Part shown: positions 16,197 to 24,357 of the stretch, in pieces
Layout of the letters: each line of letters opens with the position of its first letter
How positions within the stretch are numbered: position 1 is the first letter of the stretch
NCBI RefSeq assembly: GCF_027563465.1
Contig: NZ_JAPFQA010000002.1
Location: forward strand, 806,001-870,000
DNA length: 64,000 nucleotides
DNA from: Mesorhizobium qingshengii
GTDB taxonomy: Bacteria; Pseudomonadota; Alphaproteobacteria; Rhizobiales; Rhizobiaceae
Direction: 5' to 3'
Notes under the pieces: model-generated
What the model was told of the DNA's origin: nothing
Database searches by the model: none
Seen by the model: only the letters and a program-made list of their open reading frames with translations
Position numbers and translations under genes: made by a program

Positions 16197-17090
16197 ATGA
16201 CGGCGCGCAGCATCAGCCTGTCGAGATCCAGCCGCTTCGCCCCGGTGATCCGCGCCATGCTGATGGCCTTGGGGGTGCTGGTCTGCGGGTTCACGGCTTT
16301 CGCCGCCGACCTGCCTGCCCTGACCGGCCGTATCGTCGACAATGCCGGCATCATCGACGATGCCACCGAAGCGGCATTGACGCAGAAGCTCGCCGATTTC
16401 GAGAAAAAAGGCTCGGACCAGATTGTCGTCGCCACGATCCCCAGCCTTGATGGCGAGGAGATCGAGCCCTACGCCAACCGGCTGTTTCGCTTCTGGAAGC
16501 TCGGCCAGGCCGGCGAAAACAACGGCGTTCTGCTGCTGGTGGCGAAGAACGACCACAAGATGCGCATCGAGGTCGGCTATGGCCTCGAGGGGACGCTGAC
16601 CGACCTGCACACCAAGCTGATCATCGAAAACGACATGGTGCCGGCGTTCCGCGCCGGTGATTTCTCCGGTGGCATCAGCAAAGCCGTCGACGACATGGTC
16701 ATGGTGCTGGAAGGCAATCCGGAAGAACTGGAAGCGCGCGGTCACCGCAATCCCGCCGACAACAGCACCCCCATCGATCCCATCGTCGCGGCGTTCGTGA
16801 TCCTGTGGGCGACGATGTTCTTCGGCGGCCTGGCGATGGCGTTCCTGCCGCCGATGTTCGGCACGAAGCTGTCGCCGGGCGTGTACAAATGGCTGGGCAT
16901 GACCTTTCGCTACGGTCGCGGACCGAGCGGGTCGTCCTCGGGCGGAGGCTGGTCTTCGGGGTCGTCGTCGGGCAGCGGCTGGTCGTCGGGGAGTTCCGGC
17001 AGTGGCTGGTCGTCGGGTTCGAGCAGCGGCGGCGGGTTTTCGGGCGGCGGCGGCTCGTCCGGCGGTGGCGGTTCTTCAGGAAGCTGGTGA
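16197..17090 (+). CDS. TPM domain membrane protein, copy 2
   Basis: A 297-residue paralogue of the preceding gene, starting 4 bp after its stop. The signal peptide ends near AFA-AD, the TPM domain differs from copy 1 at about 8 of 140 positions, and a membrane helix (IVAAFVILWATMFFGGLAMAF) precedes a Gly/Ser-rich tail with SGSGWSSG repeats. ATG 16197 is chosen because it begins the signal peptide; upstream frame is overlap with copy 1. The near-identity at DNA level marks a recent tandem duplication or gene conversion. Confidence 0.88.
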   Translation: MTARSISLSRSSRFAPVIRAMLMALGVLVCGFTAFAADLPALTGRIVDNAGIIDDATEAALTQKLADFEKKGSDQIVVATIPSLDGEEIEPYANRLFRFWKLGQAGENNGVLLLVAKNDHKMRIEVGYGLEGTLTDLHTKLIIENDMVPAFRAGDFSGGISKAVDDMVMVLEGNPEELEARGHRNPADNSTPIDPIVAAFVILWATMFFGGLAMAFLPPMFGTKLSPGVYKWLGMTFRYGRGPSGSSSGGGWSSGSSSGSGWSSGSSGSGWSSGSSSGGGFSGGGGSSGGGGSSGSW

Positions 17091-17099
17091 GATCAGATC

Positions 17100-17738
17100 A
17101 TGGCAACACGACCAATCACAGCACAGGATCACGAGCGTATCGCCACGGCGATCCGCGCCGCCGAAGCGAAAACCGACGGCGAAATCTATTGCGTCGTGGC
17201 GCGTGCCAGCGACGGCTATTTCTTCCCGGCCGCCTTCATGGCGACAGCAGGCATGCTGATCGTCAGTCTCGCCGTCGCCTATGGGCTGGAGGCCTGGTGG
17301 CTGTCGATCCGGTTGCCGCATTTCGTCCTCGCCCAGCTCTTGGCGCTGGCCTGCGTGCTGGTGTTGCTGTGGGCGCTGCCCGGCCTGCGCATCCATCTGG
17401 TGCCAAGGCGGCTGCGCTACCAGGCGGCGCACGCCGACGCGATCAAGCAGTTCCTCGCCCGCAACGTCCACCGCACCACGGCGCGCACCGGTGTGCTGGT
17501 GTTCGTCTCGATTGCCGAGCACTACGCCGAGGTGGTCGCCGACAGCGGCATCGATGCCAAGGTCGGCCAGCATGTCTGGGATGGTGTCATCCGCGACCTG
17601 ACCGCGCATGCCGGCGACGACCGTCTTGCCGACGGCTTCGTCAAGGCAATCGAATTGGTGGGGGCGGTGCTGGCCGAGCATTTCCCGGTCACATCAGGCG
17701 ACACCAACGAACTGGAAGACCATCTGGTCGAGATTTGA
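17100..17738 (+). CDS. TPM domain membrane protein, third type
   Basis: A 212-residue protein, 9 bp after TPM copy 2. The N-terminal segment ITAQDHERIATAIRAAEAKTDGEIYCVVAR is a divergent TPM-type start. Two hydrophobic helices follow (about 45-65 and 75-98), then the second half, with TGVLVFVSIAEHYAEVVADSG and a C-terminal helix. There is no signal peptide or Gly tail. In other bacteria this short form sits next to the longer TPM and LemA genes, suggesting a membrane complex. Confidence 0.82.
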   Translation: MATRPITAQDHERIATAIRAAEAKTDGEIYCVVARASDGYFFPAAFMATAGMLIVSLAVAYGLEAWWLSIRLPHFVLAQLLALACVLVLLWALPGLRIHLVPRRLRYQAAHADAIKQFLARNVHRTTARTGVLVFVSIAEHYAEVVADSGIDAKVGQHVWDGVIRDLTAHAGDDRLADGFVKAIELVGAVLAEHFPVTSGDTNELEDHLVEI

Positions 17739-17819
17739 GCCCCTACAGGAAGGTTTCGAAGGCGCGTTGCTGACGCGATGATCGCCTGTGAGAAAGCGGT
17801 CGGCGGGTCGCCCGGACTC

Positions 17820-17847
17820 TTGCAATCGGGCGATGCGGGTTTATGGT
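17820..17847 (+). promoter_or_regulatory. Promoter of GNAT gene, leaderless candidate
   Basis: TTGCAA (17820-17825) and TATGGT (17842-17847) are separated by 16 bp. The expected start point is about 17853-17856, next to the ATG at 17857. No Shine-Dalgarno sequence is visible before that ATG. Confidence 0.4.
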
Positions 17848-17856
17848 TAACAAATC

Positions 17857-18363
17857 ATGAATACGCTGACGATCGACATAAGGAAGGCCGAGCCGCGCGA
17901 TGCTGGCGCCATCGCCGAGGTGCACCTGCAGGCCTGGCGCGGCGCCTATTCCGGCATCATTCCGCACCGCACCCTGACATCGATGATCAACCGCCGCGGC
18001 GCCGACTGGTGGGCGAACGCAATCCGCCGCGCCGCCACCGTCCTGGTCGTCGAGATCGGCGGGACGATCGCGGGCTATGCGACGGTCGGCAAGAACCGGG
18101 CCCGGGAACTGCGGCAGCAAGGCGAAATCTACGAATTGTACCTGCGCCCGGAATATCAGGGCATCGGGCTCGGCAGCCGCCTGTTCGCGGCGGCACGGGC
18201 GCGTCTGGCCGATCACGGGCTGAAGGGCATGGTGGTGTGGGCGCTGGAAGACAACCAGAACGCGCTCGCCTTCTATGCCGGCGCCGGCGGCCGAGACGTT
18301 GCCGAGGGCGTCGAGATCTTCGAGCAGAAGGCGCTGAAGAAGGTCGCCTTCGTCTGGGAGTGA
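17857..18363 (+). CDS. GNAT family N-acetyltransferase
   Basis: A 168-residue acetyltransferase. It begins IRKAEPRDAGAIAEVHLQAWRGAY, typical of the RimI-like GNAT start. The acetyl-CoA loop is in EIYELYLRPEYQGIGLGSRLF (Q/R-x-x-G-x-G/A near residues 104-109), followed by WALEDNQNALAFYAGAGG. It transfers an acetyl group from acetyl-CoA to an unknown amine. The ATG has no ribosome-binding site and lies about 9 nt after a -10 box, so the mRNA may be leaderless. Monocistronic. Confidence 0.88.
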   Translation: MNTLTIDIRKAEPRDAGAIAEVHLQAWRGAYSGIIPHRTLTSMINRRGADWWANAIRRAATVLVVEIGGTIAGYATVGKNRARELRQQGEIYELYLRPEYQGIGLGSRLFAAARARLADHGLKGMVVWALEDNQNALAFYAGAGGRDVAEGVEIFEQKALKKVAFVWE

Positions 18364-18474
18364 CGGCCCGACCTTTCTGCCAGTGCGCCTTCCGACCATG
18401 CCCAGCACCATTCGCCGCATTGCACCATGGCGCGCCGCCCGCTATCGGTCTCCCATCAAAAGAGGGACAAAGCC

Positions 18475-19008
18475 ATGCGCATTGAAGCCATAGCCATCGG
18501 AAAGAATCCGCCGGAGGACATCAACGTCATCATCGAAGTGCCGATCGGCGGCGAGCCGATCAAGTACGAGATGGACAAGGAGGCCGGCACACTGTTCGTC
18601 GACCGCTTCCTGCACACATCGATGCGTTATCCCGGCAATTACGGCTTCGTGCCGCACACGCTCTCCGGCGATGGCGATCCGATCGACGTGCTGGTCTGCA
18701 ACACGCGCGCGCTGGTGCCGGGCTGCGTCATCAATGTCAGGCCGATCGGCGTGCTGGTGATGGAAGACAATGCTGGCCAGGACGAGAAAGTCATCGCGGT
18801 GCCGTCGCCCAAGCTGACGCTGCGCTACGAGAACGTCACCGAATACACGCAACTGCCCGACATCACACGCCAGCAGGTGCAGCACTTCTTCGAGCACTAC
18901 AAGGACCTCGAACCGGGCAAATGGGTCAAGATCGAGGGCTGGCACGATTCCAAATATGCCAAGAAGATGATCGTCGAGGCGATCGCGCGGGCGAAAGCGA
19001 GCAAGTAG
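18475..19008 (+). CDS. ppa: Inorganic pyrophosphatase
   Basis: A 177-residue family I soluble pyrophosphatase, hydrolysing PPi to two phosphates and so driving biosynthetic reactions. Conserved residues are seen in [29 protein letters not shown], and the metal-binding [10 protein letters not shown]. Length matches bacterial enzymes. The ATG at 18475 begins the normal MRIEAI; an in-frame ATG at 18427 adds an unconserved leader. Preceded by AGAGGGA. It is convergent with a secreted-protein gene across a repeat region. Confidence 0.96.
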   Translation: MRIEAIAIGKNPPEDINVIIEVPIGGEPIKYEMDKEAGTLFVDRFLHTSMRYPGNYGFVPHTLSGDGDPIDVLVCNTRALVPGCVINVRPIGVLVMEDNAGQDEKVIAVPSPKLTLRYENVTEYTQLPDITRQQVQHFFEHYKDLEPGKWVKIEGWHDSKYAKKMIVEAIARAKASK

Positions 19009-19074
19009 CCGTGTGCCGGAGTTTGAGAACGAACTCCCAAGTGTAGCGCTGCCGCTCATCCGCCTGCCGGCGTT

Positions 19075-19290
19075 CGTCGTTCGAAAAGCCAAGCAATTGG
19101 CTTCTCGTCCGCTGCGCGGACCACTTCTTACCTCCCCGTATCGTGACGGGGAGATGGGGCTGTCGCGATCCTCGGCGCCTTTTCTGCAGCCCCGACATTT
19201 GGCGAAATGGCGTCTTTCTCCCCGTGACGATACGGAGAGAAATGCCCGGCAGTGCAACGAGGGGCGGCGCGAACCGACGATATCTAACTG
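19075..19290. repeat. Palindromic intergenic repeat cluster
   Basis: The 318-bp gap between convergent ppa and the secreted-protein gene holds no gene. It contains the palindromic module aagccaagcaattggctt, then CTCCCCGTATCGTGACGGGGAG-like hairpins, an inverted related copy near 19218-19240, and a tail tgcccggcagtgcaacgagg. The first module recurs at 37324-37349. Confidence 0.7.
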
Positions 19291-19326
19291 ATGCGTTGCA
19301 TCACGCCGGTTTGAATTGCCGCGCTC

Positions 19327-19920
19327 TCAATTGTCGACGCGGCCGAAAGCCGGCACGTTGCCGATGACGATGTGCTTGTCCTTGCCGCAGGCGAATGCGC
19401 GCGCCTTCTCGTCGGCAAGCTTGCGCGCCTGGTCATTGGCGCCGGGATTGCCGGTGGCCAGCACCAGGCCGACGGTGCAGCTGTCGCGACCATCCATCTG
19501 GCCAACCTTGGCGACGAGCAGCACTTCGGTCGGCTTGTTGTCATCCTCGGGATTGCTGATCGAGCGGCGATGGATGACCGCGAACGGCACGGCCTTGTCG
19601 CCATTGGTCTCGATGCGCCACTCGACCTTGGCTGCGGACGAATTGAAGCCGGAAAAGCTCTCCCAGGCGGACGTCATGTCGCCGCCGGGCGGAAAACCGT
19701 AGAACAGCGATTCACGGGCGTCGTCATAGGCGACCAGCACGGGATAGCCGCGATACCCAGAACAGGCGAGATCCGCCCAGTCGCCGTCGCCTTCCTCGGC
19801 TTGCGCATAGGTCACGCAGTCCTTCTTCCAGTCGAGATCGGTGTAGGCGCTGGAAATGTCGCCGGCTTGCGCCGCCTGGCAGACGCTGGCGAGGACAAGC
19901 GGAATCAACAGGCTGCGCAT
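19327..19920 (-). CDS. Secreted hypothetical protein with four cysteines
   Basis: A 197-residue protein with a clear signal peptide (LLIPLVLASVCQAAQA, cleavage before GDIS). The mature protein has four cysteines (in DCVTY, LACSG, SCTVG, FACGK), so two disulfides are possible in the periplasm. ATG 19920 is selected because GGAG lies 9 nt upstream; an in-frame ATG at 19929 is the alternative. I do not recognise a named domain. It ends at a repeat region shared with the convergent ppa gene. Confidence 0.7.
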   Translation of the reverse strand: MRSLLIPLVLASVCQAAQAGDISSAYTDLDWKKDCVTYAQAEEGDGDWADLACSGYRGYPVLVAYDDARESLFYGFPPGGDMTSAWESFSGFNSSAAKVEWRIETNGDKAVPFAVIHRRSISNPEDDNKPTEVLLVAKVGQMDGRDSCTVGLVLATGNPGANDQARKLADEKARAFACGKDKHIVIGNVPAFGRVDN

Positions 19921-19962
19921 CGCGGACATCTCCGTTGGAGGTCGCCAGCGTATCGCCAATCG

Positions 19963-20580
19963 CTATTTCTTCAAGCTTGCTTCGATCAGCAGATCGGCAT
20001 TCGTCGCCACCGACTGCGCCGGGCCACCGAACCCGAACAACTGGCCGCTGATATAGGCGCCCTCGATCAGGAGCAGCAGCCCATCGCCGAGCGTATCGGC
20101 ATCGCTGGCATCCATCGCCGCTGCCATGGCGCGCAGGCGCCGGCGCAATTCCTGCTTGTTGGCCTCGCTGACCACGCGCGCCGGATGGCCGTGCTCGGGA
20201 TATTCGACCGCCGCGTTGGTCATGCCACAGCCGCGATATTGCGGCATCTGCGTGCGCTTGCCGACACGGGTCAGGAAAGCCTTGATCTGGGCGCGCGGGT
20301 CGCCGGGATGAGCGTTCACAGCCTCGTCGAAGCGGTCCCAGAACTCAAGGTCGTACTGCCGCAGGTAGGAGGCCGCCAGCTCGTCCTTGGAGGGAAAGCT
20401 GCGATAGAGGCTGGGCTTGGTGACGCCGGCGCGCCTGACGATCTCGTCGACGCCTATCGCCCTGATGCCCTGCCGGTAGAACAGGTCGCGCGCCACGTCG
20501 AGGATCTTCTTGGCGGCCTTCGGCGGAGCCGACGCATGACCGTTCTTGATGGTCGGTTCAATATTTTTGTCCGTTGGCAT
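19963..20580 (-). CDS. TetR family transcriptional regulator
   Basis: A 205-residue repressor. The TetR helix-turn-helix is at about 22-68: KILDVARDLFYRQGIRAIGV, then IVRRAGVTKPSLYRSFPSKDEL. The rest is a helical ligand-binding domain. It is divergent from the MFS gene at 20656 with two operator-like inverted repeats between them, so it most likely represses that transporter and itself, and is released by the transporter's substrate. Confidence 0.92.
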   Translation of the reverse strand: MPTDKNIEPTIKNGHASAPPKAAKKILDVARDLFYRQGIRAIGVDEIVRRAGVTKPSLYRSFPSKDELAASYLRQYDLEFWDRFDEAVNAHPGDPRAQIKAFLTRVGKRTQMPQYRGCGMTNAAVEYPEHGHPARVVSEANKQELRRRLRAMAAAMDASDADTLGDGLLLLIEGAYISGQLFGFGGPAQSVATNADLLIEASLKK

Positions 20581-20592
20581 CGTGTGACTCGA

Positions 20593-20655
20593 TTGACAAT
20601 GTTACCGATCGGTACGTATACATGCTTCCACCCCTGAAACGTACCGGTCAGTAAC
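20593..20655. promoter_or_regulatory. Promoter with paired TetR operators
   Basis: For the MFS gene, TTGACA (20593-20598) and TATACA (20617-20622) are 18 bp apart. GTTACCGATCGGTACGT (20601-20617) fills the spacer, and ACGTACCGGTCAGTAAC (20639-20655) is its reverse complement except for two bases and abuts the MFS ATG at 20656. Both have an internal ACCGNTCNGT core. Repressor bound at both would block polymerase and the ribosome-binding zone. Confidence 0.7.
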
Positions 20656-21939
20656 ATGATAGCTCAATCCCGCCCATTTGGCCAGCGCTACGCTTTCGTC
20701 GTGGTTGGCGTCATCTTCCTCTGCCTGCTGATCGCGGCCGGCCTGCGTTCGGCGCCTGCGGTGATGATGCTGCCGCTGGAAAACAGCTTCGGCTGGGGGC
20801 GTGATGTGGTTTCGGTGGCCGCTGCCATCGGCATCTTCCTCTACGGTCTGACCGGGCCATTTGCCGCTGCCCTGATGGAGCGGATCGGGTTGCGCCGCAC
20901 GCTGCTCGCCTCGTTGATGGTGATGTCGGGGTCGACCGCGCTCAGCCTGCTGATGACCAAGCCTTGGCATCTGTTCATCACCTGGGGGGTGTTTTCCGGC
21001 ATCGGTTCCGGCGCGGTCGCCACCGTGCTCGGCGCCACCATCGTCAATCGCTGGTTCAAGACCAATCGCGGCCTTGTCATGGGGCTGATGTCGGCCTCCA
21101 GCGCCACCGGCCTGCTGGTGTTCCTGCCGCTGCTCGCCTCGCTCGCCCAATCGGGCGGCTGGAAGCCGGTCGCCATCGCCGTCGCGGTCGCCACCGCCTG
21201 TCTTCTGCCGCTGGTCTGGCTGCTGGTGCCGGAGCGGCCGGCCTCGATCGGCATGGTGCGGTTTGGCGCCGAGGCCGATGACGTGCCGCCGACATCGCCG
21301 GCCTCGCAGGGCAATTTCCTCGCCCACACGCTCAACACGCTGCGCCGCGCCGCCGGCACGCGGGTGTTCTGGTACCTGTTCGCCACCTTCTTCGTCTGTG
21401 GCTTCACCACCAACGGGCTGGTCGGCACGCATCTGATCGCTTTCTGCGGCGACATGGGCATCGGCGAGGTGCAGGCGGCTGGCCTGCTGTCGATGATGGG
21501 CATCTTCGACCTGATCGGCACGACGCTGTCGGGCTGGCTCACCGACCGCTTCGACCCGCGCAAGCTGCTCGGCGTCTACTACGGCATCCGCGGCCTGTCG
21601 CTGATCTATCTGCCCTATTCCGGCTTCTCGGCGACCAGCCTGATCATCTTCGCGGTCCTTTACGGCCTCGACTGGATCGCCACCGTGCCGCCGACGCTGA
21701 GGCTCGCCAACGAGGCGTTCGGCGACCGCAGCGGACCGATCGTGTTCGGCTGGATCGTCGCCGGCCATCAGGTCGGGGCGGCCACAGCCGCTGCCTTCGG
21801 CGGCACCATGCGCGAACTGCAGGGCAATTATGAGCTGGCCTTCCTGATCGCCGGCATGACCGCGATCGCCGCCGCCTGCATCTCGCTGCTGATCAACACC
21901 AGCCGTCCGGCTTTCGATCCCGAACCGCAGGCTGCATAG
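20656..21939 (+). CDS. MFS transporter, TetR-controlled
   Basis: A 427-residue major facilitator with about twelve membrane helices. It has the loop LMERIGLRRTLLA after helix 2 and DRFDPRKLLG after helix 8, typical of MFS cytoplasmic loops. The last residues are soluble. There is no clear Shine-Dalgarno site; the 17 bp before ATG are the second TetR operator. The divergent TetR gene suggests drug, metabolite or organic-acid transport; direction and substrate are unknown. Confidence 0.9.
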   Translation: MIAQSRPFGQRYAFVVVGVIFLCLLIAAGLRSAPAVMMLPLENSFGWGRDVVSVAAAIGIFLYGLTGPFAAALMERIGLRRTLLASLMVMSGSTALSLLMTKPWHLFITWGVFSGIGSGAVATVLGATIVNRWFKTNRGLVMGLMSASSATGLLVFLPLLASLAQSGGWKPVAIAVAVATACLLPLVWLLVPERPASIGMVRFGAEADDVPPTSPASQGNFLAHTLNTLRRAAGTRVFWYLFATFFVCGFTTNGLVGTHLIAFCGDMGIGEVQAAGLLSMMGIFDLIGTTLSGWLTDRFDPRKLLGVYYGIRGLSLIYLPYSGFSATSLIIFAVLYGLDWIATVPPTLRLANEAFGDRSGPIVFGWIVAGHQVGAATAAAFGGTMRELQGNYELAFLIAGMTAIAAACISLLINTSRPAFDPEPQAA

Positions 21940-21979
21940 CCGGCGGCTCGCCTTGCCAGTGCATTGTCGCACCAGTGCA

Positions 21980-21997
21980 TTGTCAGAAAAACTTCAC
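21980..21997 (+). promoter_or_regulatory. Candidate Pho box upstream of phoD
   Basis: TTGTCAG-AAAA-ACTTCAC matches the PhoB site pattern CTGTCAT-AWAW-CTGTCAY at 5 of 7, 4 of 4 and 4 of 7 positions. A 13-bp direct repeat, CCAGTGCATTGTC, occurs at 21956-21968 and 21972-21984, the second copy overlapping this site. The location, 73 bp before a phosphatase start, fits PhoB control. Confidence 0.35.
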
Positions 21998-22069
21998 GGT
22001 TTCGAGATGCCGCTGAAACATTGACGCTGGACCTTGGTGGCACCGTTCAACGCCATCCAGGAGACAGCC

Positions 22070-23644
22070 ATGAACAAGCTCTCGATGACCCGCCGTGCTT
22101 TCGTCAGTTCCGCCAGCGCCGTTGGCCTGGTCGGCGTTTCCGGCCTGGCGCTGCCATACTATTCGCGCGCCAGCCAGCGCCCGGCCTTCACGCATGGCGT
22201 CCAGTCGGGCGATGTCGACGCGACCAGCGGCATGGTGTGGACGCGCACGGACCGCCCCTCGCGCGTCATGTTCGAGGTGTCGTCGACGGAGAATTTCGCC
22301 AACGCGACCCGCTTGGCGCCGCTCGATACCTCGCCGGCCAGCGATTACACGGTGAAGCGGCTGCTCACCGATCTCGCCTCCGACCAGGACATCTTCTATC
22401 GCATGACGGCGGCCGATCTCGCCGACGTCAACGCCGTCTCGGAGCCGATCACCGGCCGCTTCCGCACCGCGCCCGCCTCGAGGCGCGACATCAGGTTCGC
22501 CTGGTCGGGCGACACCGCCGGCCAGGGCTGGGGCATCGACGAGACCGGCATGAAGACCTACGCCACCATCGGCAAGCACACGCCCGATTTCTTCCTGCAT
22601 TCGGGCGACACCATCTATGCCGACGGCGCGATGAAGGACGAGGTCGATCTGCCCGGCGGCGGCAAGTGGAAGAACGCCGTGCTCATCGACGGCAAGCGCA
22701 AGGTCGCCGAGACGCTGGATGAATATCGCGACCAGTGGAAATACAACATGATGGACAGGAACGTGCTCGGCTTGAGCGCCATCTGTCCGACCTTCTACCA
22801 GTGGGACGACCACGAGGTGCTGAACAACTGGTCGGATTCGAAGGATCTGAGCGCCGACAACCGCTACACGGAGAAATCCATCCACGTGCTGGCGGCGCGT
22901 GCGGCGCGCGCCTTCCACGAAATGACGACGATCCGCTACGAACCGTCCGAGCCCGGCCGCGTCTATCGCAAGATAGCCTACGGACCGCTGCTCGACGTGT
23001 TCTTCCTCGACATGCGTTCCTATCGGGGCCCCAACGGTCCGGACATGCAGGATGAGATGACGCCGCAATCGCGCATGCTTGGCGAACAGCAGACGAAGTG
23101 GCTGAAGCGGGAGCTGGCAAATTCGAAGGCGACCTGGAAGATCATTGCCGCCGACATGCCGCTGGGCCTCGTCGTCTGGGATGACGGTGCCAAGAAGGCC
23201 GGCGCCGAGGCGGTCAGCAATGGCGACAATGATGCGCCAAAGGGTCGCGAGCTCGAGATCGCGGACCTGCTGCGCTACATCAAGAATGCCGGCATCGGCA
23301 ACACTGTCTGGCTGACCGCCGACGTGCACTACACGGCGGCGCACTACTACAATCCAGACAAGGCGCAGTTCCAGGATTTCAATCCGTTCTGGGAATTCGT
23401 CTCGGGACCGATCCATGCCGGTACGTTCGGCCCCAACGATTTCGACATGACCTTCGGTCCGGAACTGAAGTTCATCAAGGCGCCGACCGCCGAGCAGGGC
23501 CAGAACCTGCCGCCATCGGCCGGCCTGCAGTTCTTCGGGCTGGTCGATATCAACGGCGCCAGCGAACAGATGACGGTGCGGCTGATGGATCGCGACGACA
23601 ACGAACTCTACAAGGTCACGCTCGACCCGGTGCGGTCGGCGTAA
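22070..23644 (+). CDS. Alkaline phosphatase D family protein (PhoD-like)
   Basis: A 524-residue exported phosphatase or phosphodiesterase. A Tat signal is visible (MTRRAFVSSASAVGLVGVSG). The PhoD N-terminal domain (FTHGVQSGDVDATSGMVWTR) precedes the metal-dependent core, with FAWSGDTAGQ, FFLHSGDTIYADG, FYQWDDHEVLNNW and TADVHYTAAHYY supplying the usual Asp, His and Asn ligands (Fe/Ca in characterised PhoD). It should release phosphate from organic esters in the periplasm. ATG 22070 follows AGGAGA; upstream frame is not conserved. Confidence 0.92.
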   Translation: MNKLSMTRRAFVSSASAVGLVGVSGLALPYYSRASQRPAFTHGVQSGDVDATSGMVWTRTDRPSRVMFEVSSTENFANATRLAPLDTSPASDYTVKRLLTDLASDQDIFYRMTAADLADVNAVSEPITGRFRTAPASRRDIRFAWSGDTAGQGWGIDETGMKTYATIGKHTPDFFLHSGDTIYADGAMKDEVDLPGGGKWKNAVLIDGKRKVAETLDEYRDQWKYNMMDRNVLGLSAICPTFYQWDDHEVLNNWSDSKDLSADNRYTEKSIHVLAARAARAFHEMTTIRYEPSEPGRVYRKIAYGPLLDVFFLDMRSYRGPNGPDMQDEMTPQSRMLGEQQTKWLKRELANSKATWKIIAADMPLGLVVWDDGAKKAGAEAVSNGDNDAPKGRELEIADLLRYIKNAGIGNTVWLTADVHYTAAHYYNPDKAQFQDFNPFWEFVSGPIHAGTFGPNDFDMTFGPELKFIKAPTAEQGQNLPPSAGLQFFGLVDINGASEQMTVRLMDRDDNELYKVTLDPVRSA

Positions 23645-23656
23645 GGGCCTGAGGCC

Positions 23657-23805
23657 CGTTCACCCTCCCCCTGGTCGGCGAGGTGGCTTCGCAAAGCGAA
23701 GCTGGCGAGACGGGGTGGGGGTGAAGCGCCGGCGTGGGGAGATCCCCACCCCGCTCCGCTTCGCGGATCGACCCTCCCCACAAGGGGGAGGGTGAGGCGC
23801 GGTCA
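23657..23805. repeat. Palindromic intergenic repeat
   Basis: Two G/C-rich arms, caccctccccctggtcggcg at about 23661 and the inverted ccctccccacaagggggagg near 23772-23793, flank internal palindromes (gcttcgcaaagcgaagc; ggtgggg...ccccacc). It lies between the convergent phoD and small secreted-protein genes and belongs to the same class as 9001-9145 and 37157-37393. Confidence 0.7.
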
Positions 23806-23877
23806 GCGCTTTCGATGTCGATATTTTCGATTGCAAGAACGGATTAAATCACCAGCCCGTGGCATAGGCTGCCGATC

Positions 23878-24159
23878 CTAATCCGGATAGCAGACCATCG
23901 GGATGTTCGGCCAGACGGCGCTGTCGCAATTGTTGGCGTCCTGCCTTTGCTTAAAGGCGGCGCTGACCGGGCCGGTCACCATCGGGTCGACGCCGTCGGG
24001 CGCATCGGCGAAAACCTGTTCGGCCGACGGCGCGTCCGCCGACAAGGCAGGGCGTGCTTGCTTCAGTGTCGCCGCCGACTGTGCGGCGTTGGCCGCCAGC
24101 AGGACGGCAAAGGCTACCGATGCGATGAGCGGCCAAAATCGGTTGAGTTTATCGGTCAT
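23878..24159 (-). CDS. Small secreted protein with C-terminal Cys pair
   Basis: A 93-residue protein. Residues about 8-29 form a signal peptide (WPLIASVAFAVLLAANAAQSA). The mature part ends NNCDSAVWPNIPMVCYPD, with two cysteines 12 apart around a W-P-x-I-P core, a pattern I associate with short exported rhizobial proteins of unknown role. Start ATG 24159; no strong ribosome site seen. Function unknown. Confidence 0.6.
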   Translation of the reverse strand: MTDKLNRFWPLIASVAFAVLLAANAAQSAATLKQARPALSADAPSAEQVFADAPDGVDPMVTGPVSAAFKQRQDANNCDSAVWPNIPMVCYPD

Positions 24160-24255
24160 GACGTTCGAACTGCCCGGGACCCGGAAAGGTTCCCGCCTTG
24201 GTTAACAAAATCATCTCACACGAGGATGCTTAAGATTTGATGAGTATTTGGTGTC

Positions 24256-24318
24256 GCGCTTCCTCTTTCGCAAATGCGAAAAACCCTGTATGAGCCGCGC
24301 AACCGAAAGAGGCAGCGC
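24256..24318 (+). promoter_or_regulatory. typA leader with mutually exclusive hairpins
   Basis: Arm gcgcttcctctttcg (24256-24270) pairs with cgaaagaggcagcgc (24304-24318) at 14 of 15 positions and is followed by CTTTTGG. A competing short hairpin TTTCGC-aaat-GCGAAA (24266-24281) uses part of the same 5' arm. Both lie in the untranslated region before the typA ATG at 24358. Confidence 0.45.
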
Positions 24319-24357
24319 CTTTTGGCCTGCTGCCTGCAACGCTCCCGAGACCAGAAC

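Noticed and set aside
20602-21972. A 456-codon minus-strand frame opposite the MFS gene
   Set aside because: Translation is His/Arg/Asp-rich without domains; the plus-strand MFS has clear membrane helices and a promoter.
21983-23416. A 477-codon minus-strand frame opposite phoD
   Set aside because: Antisense shadow; phoD motifs and Tat signal on the plus strand are decisive.
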